DNA of 64,000 nucleotides from Paraburkholderia sp. GTDB taxonomy: Bacteria > Pseudomonadota > Gammaproteobacteria > Burkholderiales > Burkholderiaceae. The notes beneath the pieces are model-generated. The model had not been told where the DNA came from and made no database searches. It was given only the letters and a program-made list of their open reading frames with translations. A program made the translations under genes and the position numbers. The stretch lies in the NCBI RefSeq assembly GCF_028283785.1, contig NZ_JAPWKB010000014.1:310001-374000 (forward strand), written 5' to 3'. Below are positions 33,317 through 42,344 of this stretch, piece after piece. Every line of letters starts with the position of its first letter. The first letter of the stretch is position 1.

Positions 33317-33718
33317 GATTCGTAACTCCAAGACAGTGCGTAGAGAATCGAGTGGTTGAGTACATGCGGCAGATGTCGCCTTCATGACTAACGATTCGCA
33401 CCGAAGTGTATTCGTACCCTCCATTATTTTGATGTCGCGAATCGCAACAATAATTTTCAAAAACGGTAATGGCGAAAAGGAATCGTCTTAAGTGTCGATT
33501 AATAAAGGCTTTTCAGGCGTGATTGGGATCATTGTCAGCCGGCTCGAATGCTGCGCTGTTGCGCAAGTGCCACGGGCCGCCAAGCGGCCTGCGGCGCGGC
33601 TTTGCGGGCGGATCATCATTCGCCCGATAGATCAAGACCCGATTCACCGCGTATTGCGCAAGGCTATCTTCCAGTCTGCGTAGACAATAAAGTCGCGAGA
33701 CGCTTTTACAATGATTCC
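33317..33718. other. Long porin upstream region, no protein gene recognised
   Basis: Part of a 683-base gap between the divergent porin and the acidic-protein gene at 34000. It must hold the porin promoter and leader. A frame at 33492-33683 (63 codons, GTG start) has no ribosome site and no recognisable product. Confidence 0.45.
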
Positions 33719-33782
33719 TGCCCCTCGACCAAGGGTGTCTTTTTCATTTTTAGCGCGACCTTGTGTCGCGCTTTTTTTTGGC
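33719..33782 (+). ncRNA. Possible small RNA ending in an intrinsic terminator
   Basis: A -10-like T-A-C-A-A-T at 33707-33712 precedes about 64 bases containing a weak 4-bp hairpin and a strong terminator. No gene upstream on this strand would need that terminator, because the neighbour is the divergent porin. The -35 match is poor (T-A-G-A-C-A, spacer 20), so the promoter is uncertain. Confidence 0.35.
33752..33782 (+). terminator. Intrinsic terminator without an annotated gene in front
   Basis: A-G-C-G-C-G-A-C and G-T-C-G-C-G-C-T form an 8-bp perfect stem around a C-T-T-G-T loop, followed by eight T. It points toward the gene at 34000. Confidence 0.75.
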
Positions 33783-33999
33783 CGTTTAGTTTATTACGTC
33801 TGACCTGCATTATGAAATCGGCAATAATCATTGTATAAAATCGTCATTCGAATTAATGAACTTTTGTTGGAAACATTAAATTAATCGAATAGCGGGAGCG
33901 GGCGCAACATGCCGCTTGCGTACCTGGCTGGACGACATAGGGCCGCATCCGATCGGAGCGGGGCAGGTAGAATTCGGCGCTCGTGCTGTAAGAAGCCCC

Positions 34000-34548
34000 A
34001 TGACTCCGAGCAAAACTGCAATGACTGAAAACGCCCTCCCGCCGTCCGACGACGCTGCCGACGAAACCGTGTCCGATACGCCGGAGACGGTGCGTGAACC
34101 GAGGTTGTGGCGCGACGACGGCTGGACCGCGCGCGTGATGAAGAACGAAGACGACGACGGCTGGGCTGTTGCGATGATCAAGGACGGCGAGCCGGAACCG
34201 GCGCTGATCGGTCCGTGGACAATGGGCCGCGACAAGAAGAATCCGAAGCCGCTCGATACGTCGGCGTTCAATACGCTGGTGAAAACGGCGTCGGAAGTGT
34301 TGCGACGTCACGAGCAGCAATTGCGTGCGCAACTGCATAAGAGCGTGTCGGTTGCGTCGGCGGATGGTGAAGACGAATTGCAGATCACGCTCGACATCGT
34401 CCCGGATGAAGACGATCCCTACGCGCTGCTGACCGCGCTCGATCCGTTCGGCGAGCGGCTCGCGCAAGTGCGGGTCGCACCGAATTTCAAGCTCAGCAAG
34501 GCGAGCGCGGTGGCATGGGTGGACAACGAGTTTCGCCGGCCGGGCTGA
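34000..34548 (+). CDS. Acidic cytoplasmic protein of unknown function
   Basis: 182 residues from ATG 34000; an in-frame ATG at 34021 (M-T-E-N-A-L) is an equally possible start, as neither has a strong Shine-Dalgarno. The N-terminal 45 residues are Asp/Glu/Thr/Pro-rich and probably disordered. A compact domain follows with L-W-R-D-D-G-W-T-A-R-V, G-W-A-V-A-M-I-K-D-G-E-P and I-G-P-W-T-M-G-R-D-K-K-N-P-K-P-L. No signal peptide, membrane segment or known enzyme motif was found. It resembles conserved hypothetical proteins of Burkholderia; the function is unknown. Confidence 0.7.
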   Translation: MTPSKTAMTENALPPSDDAADETVSDTPETVREPRLWRDDGWTARVMKNEDDDGWAVAMIKDGEPEPALIGPWTMGRDKKNPKPLDTSAFNTLVKTASEVLRRHEQQLRAQLHKSVSVASADGEDELQITLDIVPDEDDPYALLTALDPFGERLAQVRVAPNFKLSKASAVAWVDNEFRRPG

Positions 34549-34605
34549 CGCATCGCGGCGGCTTGGATCGCGCGCCGCGTGATGCGGTCGCGCGTGGCGC
34601 GAGCC

Positions 34606-35121
34606 TCAGCTGCGCTTGCAGAAAATCGCGGTGATATGCGGTGCGACGTGGTGAACGATTGCGGTGCTGCCCGCCGTCGTAATCGCCGATTGCACGCTCG
34701 ATTCGCCGCCGAACACCACCACGCCATATGCCGAATTCGCCAACGGCGCACCGTCGCCGACGCGGAAAATCGGATCGTCCTTCTCGTAGCCCACCACTGC
34801 AAATACGCGGAAGCCGAACGCGGTCATCGCCGCGCCGCGCGCGGGCCAGAATGCATTGATCGAATTGCTTTCGACGCGCATCGGCTTCGGATCGATCAGT
34901 TGCTGAGCCGCCAGTGCGCTGACGAACGCATGTGCGGATTCGTTGCACGTAAGCGGCGCGTCGAGCGCGGCGCCCGCTTCGACGGCATGCGCGGAGACCG
35001 GCAACACGCTGACGGCGAGAACGACGACGCTCGTCAACGTGGCCAGCGTGCCGCGTGCGAAGCGCGACAGCAGCGGGAACGTCGGGCGCATTGCGCGTGT
35101 GGTGGAGAAAGTCTGTTTCAT
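34606..35121 (-). CDS. Exported protein of unknown function
   Basis: 171 residues from ATG 35121 (a GTG at 35130 is possible). A long signal region with hydrophobic core (L-T-S-V-V-V-L-A-V-S-V-L) is cleaved near A-H-A-V. The mature ~125 residues contain two cysteines (T-C-N-E near the start, F-C-K-R-S at the end), which could form a disulfide closing the domain, and a G-Y-G-V-V-V-F-G-G-like strand. No family was recognised. It is convergent with the acidic-protein gene. Confidence 0.62.
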   Translation of the reverse strand: MKQTFSTTRAMRPTFPLLSRFARGTLATLTSVVVLAVSVLPVSAHAVEAGAALDAPLTCNESAHAFVSALAAQQLIDPKPMRVESNSINAFWPARGAAMTAFGFRVFAVVGYEKDDPIFRVGDGAPLANSAYGVVVFGGESSVQSAITTAGSTAIVHHVAPHITAIFCKRS

Positions 35122-35468
35122 CAGCGTCACATCACGGTTCGATCTCGTCGTTGGACGAAGGGCGGCGTTGCGTCTGCATCGGTACTTCTTGCGGGTGACC
35201 GGGAGCGCGTTCGAGCGTGCGGCGCGTCCGCGCGAATTGGCGGAAAAGCCCGTCTTTCAACGCGTGGCGTGACTTCAGGAGCAGGTGTCCCGAAAGGTGT
35301 CGCACGCGATATGACAAGGCGCTTGCGCAACTGGGTTCGCACTTTAACCGGGTTCGGAAAATTCTGCTCGCGCCGGGTGCGTTTCCCGTGCGCGTAAAGT
35401 TGCGCAAACGCCAAAGACTCGCGCTTGGAAACAGCAAGCTTTTGCGATCCCGTATATATTTCCGGGTT
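35122..35468. other. Divergent intergenic region, no gene seen
   Basis: 347 bases between the exported-protein gene and the CDP-alcohol phosphatidyltransferase operon. It should carry the operon promoter. A T-A-T-A-T-A element at 35453-35458 is a candidate -10, but no well-spaced -35 was found. Confidence 0.4.
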
Positions 35469-36152
35469 ATGAATTCGAGACCCACGCCTCCCAAGAATGT
35501 TCCGCCGCCCAAAACATGGGATGCGCGGCTCGCTCGCCGCCTCATCATGCCGCTCGTCGATACGCCGGTTACCCCGAATCACCTGACCACGCTGCGCTTG
35601 CTGATCGGCGTTGCGGGTGCGCTGTGCCTCGCTCGCGGCGGTTTCGCGTGGGGCAACGCCGGGGCGTTTCTGATCGTGCTGTCGAACTTCGTCGATCACA
35701 CCGACGGCGAACTCGCGCGCGTCAGCGGCAAGACGAGTCGCATCGGTCATTTTTACGATCTCGCGTGCGATGCACTCGTGACGGTGATGCTGTTTCTCGG
35801 CATGGGTATCGGACTGGGCGTGACGCATGCGCTTGCTTTGCCGCTGCCTGCGGGCGTGCTCGGCGGGATGGCCGGTATCGCGGTCGCGCTGATCTTTTTC
35901 CTGCGGATGCGCATCGAGGACATGGCGGGCAAGGCGGGTACCAAACAGGCGTCGATGGCCGGTTTCGAAACCGAAGACGTACTGTATCTGCTGCCGCTCG
36001 TGACGCTGACAGGCGGCGTGATGCCATTCCTCGTCGCGGCATCGATCGGTGCGCCGTTGTTCGCCGCATGGGTCGTGATCGACTATCGGCGCGTGATGCG
36101 CCGCGCTGCGCAGCCTGTGCCTGAAACCAGCCAGATGTGGGCCAGCGAGTAA
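35469..36152 (+). CDS. CDP-alcohol phosphatidyltransferase family membrane protein
   Basis: 227 residues. The full family motif D-x2-D-G-x2-A-R-x8-G-x3-D-x3-D is present (F-V-D-H-T-D-G-E-L-A-R, then G-H-F-Y-D-L-A-C-D, about residues 77-102), with several membrane helices around it. Such enzymes transfer a phospho- or phosphono-alcohol head group from a CMP-activated donor to a lipid or alcohol acceptor. It heads an operon with a 2OG oxygenase, a membrane flippase-like protein and a nucleotidyltransferase that could make the CMP-activated donor. It is not next to pgsA or pssA context, so a special head group is more likely than a housekeeping one. The ribosome site is weak. Confidence 0.85.
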   Translation: MNSRPTPPKNVPPPKTWDARLARRLIMPLVDTPVTPNHLTTLRLLIGVAGALCLARGGFAWGNAGAFLIVLSNFVDHTDGELARVSGKTSRIGHFYDLACDALVTVMLFLGMGIGLGVTHALALPLPAGVLGGMAGIAVALIFFLRMRIEDMAGKAGTKQASMAGFETEDVLYLLPLVTLTGGVMPFLVAASIGAPLFAAWVVIDYRRVMRRAAQPVPETSQMWASE

Positions 36153-36159
36153 GTCATCC

Positions 36160-37005
36160 ATGAGCACGCCCACCGAAGAAGTCGCAATGTCCGAAGCCTC
36201 TTTCGCCGCCACGCCCGCATCGCTGGGCGCGACGCCGGCCACCGCGCCGGATCCCGATTCCGCCATCGCAAGCCGCACCCACACGCTCGACACGCCGTCG
36301 CTGCGCAAAGACTTCGTCGATCAGGACGCGTTCCTGTATCTCGACGATTTCCTCGCGCCGGAAGTCACCGCGCAACTGGCGCACAGCGCGCGCGAACTGC
36401 TCGACAGCGTGAACCGCAATTTCCTGCCGGGTCACAAGCAGGGCGGCAGCGTCAGCCGTCATACGATCGATCGTCTCGCGCCGTTTATCGCGGATCTGTA
36501 TCGCTCGAAGGAACTGATCGGCTGGCTCGAACAGATCAGCGGCGACAAGCTGATGCTGTCGCCGGAAGACGATCCGCATGCGTACGCGCTGTATTACTAC
36601 ACGCGTCCCGGCGATCACATCGGCTGGCATTACGACACGTCGTATTACGACGGCCGCCGCTACACGCTGCTGCTCGGCGTCATCGACGATTCGTCGTGCC
36701 GCCTCGATTACGAACTCCACACGCGCAACCCGGATGTGCCGGATCAGCCGGGTTCGGTCCAATATCCGCCGGGCGCGTTGGTGTTTTTTGATGGCGATAA
36801 ACTGCGGCATCGGGTCACGCCGGCAGGTCCGAACGAAATGCGCGTCTCGCTGACGTTCGAATACGTGACCGATCCGAACATGCGTCCGTGGCGCCGCTTC
36901 ATCTCGAACATGAAAGACGCGATCGCGTATTTCGGGTTCCGGCAAGTGTTCCGTCAACTCACCGGCGCGCAAAAATCGCACGGCGGCAACGGAGCCGGAA
37001 AGTGA
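36160..37005 (+). CDS. 2OG-Fe(II) oxygenase of the CDP-alcohol transferase operon
   Basis: 281 residues. The iron site is H157-Y-D159 in G-W-H-Y-D-T-S-Y-Y-D-G, with the distal His in K-L-R-H-R-V-T-P and the 2-oxoglutarate Arg in E-M-R-V-S-L-T-F. The jelly-roll core spans roughly residues 60-250; the first 40 residues are Ala/Pro-rich and may not be translated if the ATG at 36187 (with G-A-A-G-A-A-G upstream) is used. It starts 8 bases after the transferase and overlaps the next gene (GTGA). It probably hydroxylates the head group or lipid made by this operon. It is unrelated in detail to the oxygenase at 7.5-8.2 kb. Confidence 0.82.
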   Translation: MSTPTEEVAMSEASFAATPASLGATPATAPDPDSAIASRTHTLDTPSLRKDFVDQDAFLYLDDFLAPEVTAQLAHSARELLDSVNRNFLPGHKQGGSVSRHTIDRLAPFIADLYRSKELIGWLEQISGDKLMLSPEDDPHAYALYYYTRPGDHIGWHYDTSYYDGRRYTLLLGVIDDSSCRLDYELHTRNPDVPDQPGSVQYPPGALVFFDGDKLRHRVTPAGPNEMRVSLTFEYVTDPNMRPWRRFISNMKDAIAYFGFRQVFRQLTGAQKSHGGNGAGK

Positions 37006-38003
37006 GTCGCGCGGCCGTCATTTTGTTGACGATCGGCGTCGCGCTGTTCGTTTCGCTGCTTGCATGGCAAGGGATGGGTTCGGTTGCGTCGACGCTGCTG
37101 AACGCCGGCTGGGGACTCGCGCTGGTCGCCGTGTTCCACCTGGTACCGCTGGTGCTCGACGCGGGCGCGATGTCGGTGATGTTCGACGCGCGCCGCGACA
37201 CGCTCACGCAACGCGATGCGGTGTTCGCGCGCTGGATCGGCGAATCGGTGAACAGCTTGTTGCCGGCCGGACAGATCGGCGGACCGGTCGTGATGGTCCG
37301 TCAACTGTCGCAACGCGGGATGCGGATGCGCGACGCGGCGGCCGCCATCACGGTGAGCACGACCTTGCAGGCGATCGCGCAGATCGTGTTCGCGCTGCTG
37401 GGCCTTGCGCTGTTCGGCATTTACGCGTCGCATGGTCCGTTGCACGAATTGCGCACCGCGACGCTGATCGCGACCGTCGTGCTCGGCGGCATGATCGGCG
37501 GGTTTTATTACGCGCAACGGCGCGGCCTGTTCGGCCGGATGTTGCGCGTGCTGTCGAAGGTATTCGGCAAGCGCGACTGGTCTTCGCTGACCACCCGCGC
37601 CGATGCGGTCGACGAAGCGGTGCAAACGCTGTATCGTCAGCCGCGCCGCGTGGCGGCGAGCTTTGCGCTGAGCCTCGTGGGCTGGATCGTCGGCACGGTG
37701 GAAGTGTGGCTCGCGTTGCGTCTGCTCGGCCATCCGGTCGACTGGGTCGATGCGTTGCTGCTCGAAAGCATCGGTCAGGCGATCCGTGGCGCGGCGTTCG
37801 CGATTCCCGGCTCGCTCGGCGTGCAAGAGGGCGGTTATCTGCTGCTCGCGCCGCTGGTCGGTTTGCCGCCGGAAGCGGCGCTCGCGCTGTCGCTCGCGAA
37901 ACGCGCGCGCGAATTGCTGCTTGGCTTGCCCGGCCTGCTGTATCTGCATTTCAGCGAAAGAAACTGGCGGCGGCGCGCGACGCGCGTGCCCGTCGTCGAT
38001 TAA
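37002..38003 (+). CDS. Lysylphosphatidylglycerol synthase TM-region / HpnL-like membrane protein
   Basis: 333 residues with about eight membrane helices, of the UPF0104 / LPG_synthase_TM type. G-E-S-V-N-S-L-L-P-A-G-Q-I-G-G-P in the first half and A-F-A-I-P-G-S-L-G-V-Q-E-G-G-Y in the second are the conserved family loops. The family includes the flippase half of MprF and the hopanoid-locus protein HpnL. It starts with GTG overlapping the oxygenase stop, with G-G-A-G upstream. Moving the modified lipid or its precursor across the inner membrane is the inferred role. Confidence 0.8.
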   Translation: MSRAAVILLTIGVALFVSLLAWQGMGSVASTLLNAGWGLALVAVFHLVPLVLDAGAMSVMFDARRDTLTQRDAVFARWIGESVNSLLPAGQIGGPVVMVRQLSQRGMRMRDAAAAITVSTTLQAIAQIVFALLGLALFGIYASHGPLHELRTATLIATVVLGGMIGGFYYAQRRGLFGRMLRVLSKVFGKRDWSSLTTRADAVDEAVQTLYRQPRRVAASFALSLVGWIVGTVEVWLALRLLGHPVDWVDALLLESIGQAIRGAAFAIPGSLGVQEGGYLLLAPLVGLPPEAALALSLAKRARELLLGLPGLLYLHFSERNWRRRATRVPVVD

Positions 38004-38027
38004 CCCGATTTTCAATAAGGACCGCGC

Positions 38028-38792
38028 ATGCGTGCCATCATTCTCGCTGCGGGCCTCGGCCTGCGTCTCCAGCAACCGCCGGAAGCCCAGTTCCCGAAAT
38101 GCCTGTTGCGTTTCGACGGCATGAGCCTGCTCGAACGCCATCTGCAGATGCTGTCCGCCGCCGGTGTCACCGAAGTCGTGCTCGCGCTCGGCTTCGAGCC
38201 GGAACGCGTGCGTGACGAACTGAAGGACATCGCGTGGCCGCATCCGGTCGAAACCGTCATCAACGACCGTTACGATCTGGGCAGCGTGCTGACCGTGCAC
38301 ACGGTCGCCGAAGCGATGACGCGCGGCGGCGACGTGTTGCTGATGGACGCCGACGTGCTGTACGACGAGCGCATCCTGAGCGCGCTGGTGGTTGGCGAAA
38401 CGGTGAATCGTCTGCTGATCGACCGCGATTTCGAAGCGGGCGACGAACCCGTCAAACTGTGTCTGAAAGATGGCGTGCCGGTCGAACTGCGCAAGCAGCT
38501 CGCGGTGAACGTGGACTACGACACGATCGGTGAATCGGTCGGGTTCTTCCGCTTCACGCAGGCCACCGCGACCCGTTTCGCGGAAATCGTCGCAGGTTAT
38601 GTCGAGAGCGGCCGCGCGAACCTGCCGCACGAAGAAGCCGTGCGCGATCTGCTGCTCGAACGCAGCCAGGTGTTCGACACCGCCGACGTGACCGGCGCAC
38701 CGTGGGTCGAAATCGACTTCCCGGGCGACGTGATCCGCGCCACCAACGACATCCTGCCGCAACTGCAACCGCTGGTCAGCGCCTCGCGTTGA
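38028..38792 (+). CDS. Nucleotidyltransferase, possible CTP:phosphonate/phosphoalcohol cytidylyltransferase
   Basis: 254 residues of the NTP_transferase family. M-R-A-I-I-L-A-A-G-L-G-L-R-L opens the Rossmann fold with the nucleotide loop, P-K-C-L-L-R-F supplies the Lys, D-A-D-V-L-Y-D the first metal acid, and W-V-E-I-D-F-P-G-D-V the second. The layout resembles LicC, IPCT and the 2-aminoethylphosphonate cytidylyltransferase PntC. Adjacency to a CDP-alcohol phosphatidyltransferase supports CTP as nucleotide. A-A-G-G-A lies before the ATG, 24 bases after the flippase-like gene. The alcohol substrate (aminoethylphosphonate, choline phosphate or a sugar phosphate) cannot be settled from sequence alone. 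Confidence 0.78.
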   Translation: MRAIILAAGLGLRLQQPPEAQFPKCLLRFDGMSLLERHLQMLSAAGVTEVVLALGFEPERVRDELKDIAWPHPVETVINDRYDLGSVLTVHTVAEAMTRGGDVLLMDADVLYDERILSALVVGETVNRLLIDRDFEAGDEPVKLCLKDGVPVELRKQLAVNVDYDTIGESVGFFRFTQATATRFAEIVAGYVESGRANLPHEEAVRDLLLERSQVFDTADVTGAPWVEIDFPGDVIRATNDILPQLQPLVSASR

Positions 38793-38811
38793 ACGTCGGC
38801 CGATGCGGCCT

Positions 38812-38856
38812 GAAACCGTACGCCGGGTCGCCCCGGCGTACGGTTTCGTCGTTTTG
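38812..38856 (+). terminator. Strong terminator closing the CDP-alcohol transferase operon
   Basis: A perfect 16-bp stem (38812-38827 with 38832-38847) and a four-base loop are followed by a T-rich stretch. It separates the nucleotidyltransferase gene from the MFS gene and so defines a four-gene transcript 35469-38792. Confidence 0.82.
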
Positions 38857-38910
38857 GGCCGTTGATTTTCAGCGCGTCGTGCGCGCTTTCCGTCGTTCAA
38901 GAACTCCGTC

Positions 38911-40368
38911 ATGCCTCTCGCACTCGGCACCTTTATCGTCCCGCTGATCGTCGCGTGCGCGATGTTCATGGAAAACGTAGACGGCACGGTGCTCGTGACA
39001 TCGCTGCCGGTTCTGGCCCGCGATCTCGGCCACGATCCCGTCACGCTGAAGCTCGCGGTGACGAGCTACGTGATCGGTCTCGGCGTGTTCATTCCGATCT
39101 GCGGCTGGGTCGCCGACCGCTTCGGTTCGCGCACCGTGTTTCGCACCGCGATCGGTATTTTCATGGCCGGTTCGTTGATGTGCGCGGTGTCTACATCGCT
39201 GGTGACGCTCGTGATCGCGCGGTTCATTCAGGGCATCGGCGGCGCGATGATGGTGCCGGTCGGCCGGATCATCATCTTCCGTTCGGTGCCGAAATCCGAC
39301 TTCATTCGCGCGGTCAACTATCTGACAGTGCCGGCCTTGCTCGGGCCGGTGGTCGGGCCGCCGATCGGCGGTTTCATCACCACGTATCTGCATTGGCGGC
39401 TGATTTTCTTCGTCAATATTCCGATCGGTATTCTCGGCATCTGGCTCGCGAACCGGTACATCCAGAACGTCCGCGAAGCCGATCCCGGCCCGCTCGACTG
39501 GCTCGGCTTCGTGCTGTCGGCGGGCGGCGCGTCGCTGTTTATGCTCGGGCTGTCGATGGTCGGCGGCGAACTGGTCTCGAACGTGGTGTCGGTCGGCATG
39601 TGCGTCGTGGGCGTCGCGTTGCTGGCGATGTACGCGTGGTACGCAAGCCGCGTCGAACGGCCGGTGCTCGATCTGCGCTTGCTGAAGATTCCGAGTTTCC
39701 ACGCGAGCGTCGCGGGCGGCTCGCTGTTCCGGATCGGACTCGGCGCGGTGCCGTTCCTGCTGCCGCTGGCGTTGCAGGAAGGGCTCGGCATGACCGCGTT
39801 TGCCGCCGGATCGATCACCTGCGCGTCGGCGTTCGGCTCGATCTTCATGAAAGCGGCGGCCTCGCGAATCCTGCATCGCTTCGGCTACCGGACCGTGCTG
39901 ATGGTCAACGCGGCGCTCGCGGGAATCGTGATTGCCGGATACGGGCTGTTTTTCCCCGGCACGCCGCTCTGGCTGATCTGGATCGTCGTGCTGGTGGGCG
40001 GCTTTTTCCCGTCGCTGCAATTCACGTCGCTGAATTCGCTCGCGTACGCGGATATCGACAGTCGCGACGTCGGACGCGCAACCAGCGTGGCCAGCGTGAT
40101 CCAGCAGCTTTCGCTCGGTCTCGGCGTGACGATAGCGGGGATCGTGCTGCAAATTTCCCATCAGACGCAGGGTCATTCCACGTTCGTCTGGACCGATTTC
40201 TGGCCCGCATTTCTCGCGGTCGGACTGCTGACTTTCGCATCGATTCCGGTCACGGCGCGCTTGCCGCACAACGCCGGCGACGAGCTCGCGCGCGGCGGCC
40301 GCGGCGACGCGACGATCAATCGGGACACCGGCAAAGCCGCCGCCGAAGCCACCCAGCCGGACGCATGA
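38911..40368 (+). CDS. MFS transporter, DHA2 (EmrB/QacA, HsrA-like) drug:H+ antiporter
   Basis: 485 residues with about 14 membrane helices. Motif A is G-W-V-A-D-R-F-G-S-R-T-V-F-R, and motif C of antiporters is G-P-V-V-G-P-P-I-G-G. The N terminus M-F-M-E-N-V-D-G-T-V-L matches the DHA2 opening with its helix-1 Asp. Drug or metabolite efflux is expected. It starts after the strong terminator, so it has its own promoter and is probably not part of the preceding operon. No fusion-protein partner (EmrA) is adjacent. Confidence 0.88.
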   Translation: MPLALGTFIVPLIVACAMFMENVDGTVLVTSLPVLARDLGHDPVTLKLAVTSYVIGLGVFIPICGWVADRFGSRTVFRTAIGIFMAGSLMCAVSTSLVTLVIARFIQGIGGAMMVPVGRIIIFRSVPKSDFIRAVNYLTVPALLGPVVGPPIGGFITTYLHWRLIFFVNIPIGILGIWLANRYIQNVREADPGPLDWLGFVLSAGGASLFMLGLSMVGGELVSNVVSVGMCVVGVALLAMYAWYASRVERPVLDLRLLKIPSFHASVAGGSLFRIGLGAVPFLLPLALQEGLGMTAFAAGSITCASAFGSIFMKAAASRILHRFGYRTVLMVNAALAGIVIAGYGLFFPGTPLWLIWIVVLVGGFFPSLQFTSLNSLAYADIDSRDVGRATSVASVIQQLSLGLGVTIAGIVLQISHQTQGHSTFVWTDFWPAFLAVGLLTFASIPVTARLPHNAGDELARGGRGDATINRDTGKAAAEATQPDA

Positions 40369-40477
40369 AACGGTAAGTCAACCGTAATCGCTCGGGTTCG
40401 CAAACCGGTTCTCGCGTGATATAAGCCGAAGACGGACTTTTCACGAACATCTGAAGCATTGCCTTGGGAGAGAGTCG

Positions 40478-42242
40478 ATGTCGTCAATCGGTAGAGTCAA
40501 GTCGTCCGCAACAGGCTTCGCGCTGATCGCGCTGGTCGCCGTATCCACCGCCTTCGTCGATACCACGCCCGCGTGGGCCAAAACGACGGCCAAACATTCC
40601 ACCCAGACCCAGCAATCGGCGAAGAACGCGCCGGCCGTGCTCAATGCATCGGCGATTGCCGTCGCCGACAAATACAGCGCCGACGCCGCCGAGCAGATCT
40701 TCAAACAAGGCGGCAATGCGGTCGATGCGGCCGTCGCGATTGCGTTCACGCTGGCTGTCACGTATCCGGAAGCGGGCAATATCGGCGGTGGCGGTTTCAT
40801 GACGCTTTACGTCGACGGCAAACCGTACTTTCTCGACTATCGCGAGCGTGCGCCGCTCGCTGCGACCCGCAACATGTATCTCGACGACAAGGGCGAGATC
40901 ATCAAGGGCATGAGCCTGTACGGCTATCGTGCAGTGGGCGTGCCGGGCACCGTCGAAGGCATGTGGGAGGCGCAGAAGCGCTTCGGCAAGCTGAAGTGGA
41001 AACAGGTGCTCGCGCCGGCCATCAAATACGCAACCGACGGTTTCGAAGTCGACGAGCAGCTCGCGCAGCGCCGCGACAACGCCGCGAAGGATTTCGCCGG
41101 CAAGACCAACTTCGATCTGTACTTCGGCAACCTCAAGCAGGGCGTCAACTTCAAGCAGCCGGACCTCGCTACCGTATTGACGCGCATCTCGACCCAGGGC
41201 GCGAAAGACTTCTACAACGGCAAGACGGCCGACCTGATCGCCGCGTCGATGCGCGGTCACGGACTCATCACCAAACGCGACCTGCAACAGTACAAGGCCG
41301 TATGGCGCGAGCCGGTTCAGGCCGACTGGAACGGCTATCACGTGATCACCGCGCCGCCGCCGAGCTCGGGCGGGATCGGTCTCGTCCAGTTGCTGAAGAT
41401 GAAGGCCGACCGCGCGTCCGATTTCAACAATGTCGCGCTGAATTCAGCGCAGTACATTCACCTGATTTCCGAAATCGAGAAACGCGTGTTCGCGGATCGT
41501 GCGCAATATCTTGGCGATCCTGATTTCTACAAGGTGCCGATCGCGCAACTGATCGACGACGGCTACCTGGCCAAACGCGCGTCCGAGATCAATGTGGACA
41601 CGCCGTCGGATACCAAGAGCGTGCAGCCCGGTTTAGGCACGACGATGCCGGAGAAGGCGGAAACCACGCATTTCTCGGTGATCGACAAGTGGGGCAATGC
41701 CGTCTCGAACACGTACACGATCAACGGCTACTTCGGCTCGGGTGTGGTCGCGGAAGGCACGGGCATCGTGCTGAACGACGAAATGGACGATTTCGCCGCG
41801 AAACCGGGCGTGCCGAACATGTTCGGCGTGGTGGGCAGCGACGCGAATTCGATCGAACCGAAAAAGCGTCCGCTGTCGTCGATGACGCCGACCATCCTGA
41901 CGAAGGACGGCAAGGTGTCGCTGGTGATCGGCACGCCGGGCGGATCGCGGATTTTCACGTCGATCTTCCAAGGTGATCAACAATCTCTACGACTTCAACC
42001 TGCCGTTGAACGAAGCGGTCGAAATGATGCGCTTCCATCATCAGTTGCTGCCGCCGAACACGATTTTCTGGGAGCCGTACAAGCCGATCGACGGCGAACT
42101 CGCGAAGCAACTCGAAGCGAAGGGCTACGTGCTGCAGAAACAGGGTTTCAACGGCGATATTCAGGCGATCAAGGTGAACGGCGAAACGCCTGAGGCGGTG
42201 TCGGATCCGCGCGGCCGGGGTGTGACGCGGGTGATCCCGTAA
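40478..42242 (+). pseudogene. ggt: Gamma-glutamyltransferase, frameshifted near the 3' end
   Basis: It encodes a periplasmic Ntn-hydrolase that transfers gamma-glutamyl groups from glutathione. The signal peptide, N-A-V-D-A-A-V-A-I-A-F, G-N-I-G-G-G-G-F-M and the autoprocessing Thr in K-A-E-T-T-H-F-S-V are all intact. At 41970-41971 one extra A breaks the frame inside T-S-I-F-Q / V-I-N-N-L: the first frame then runs 74 out-of-frame codons to 42193, while the correct C terminus (L-Y-D-F-N-L-P-L-N-E-A to 42242) continues in the next frame. The last ~90 residues, part of the small-subunit core, are lost. Either a real recent mutation or a sequencing error. Start has G-G-G-A-G upstream. Confidence 0.85.
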
Positions 42243-42280
42243 GCGGCCCGCTTGCGCGTCGGTGAGCGTGCGGGCGGGGC

Positions 42281-42320
42281 GGCATCGTGAGCGCGGATCG
42301 CAGGTCCGCGTCACGATGCC
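42281..42320. terminator. Hairpin between convergent ggt and protease genes
   Basis: G-G-C-A-T-C-G-T-G and C-A-C-G-A-T-G-C-C extend to a 16-17 bp stem with one bulge around a short loop. There is no T-run on either strand, so it is a weak or Rho-assisted bidirectional terminator. Confidence 0.45.
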
Positions 42321-42344
42321 GGTTCGACAATCAAACCCGCAGGC

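Noticed and set aside
33492..33683. 63-codon frame upstream of the porin
   Set aside because: GTG start without Shine-Dalgarno, no recognisable product.
36954..39044. 696-codon minus-strand frame opposite the flippase-like, nucleotidyltransferase and MFS genes
   Set aside because: Low-complexity Arg/His/Gln composition, no ribosome site, covers three genuine genes.
40478..42242. Programmed ribosomal frameshift in ggt
   Set aside because: No slippery heptamer or stimulatory structure was seen at 41965-41975, and programmed shifting is not known for this family.
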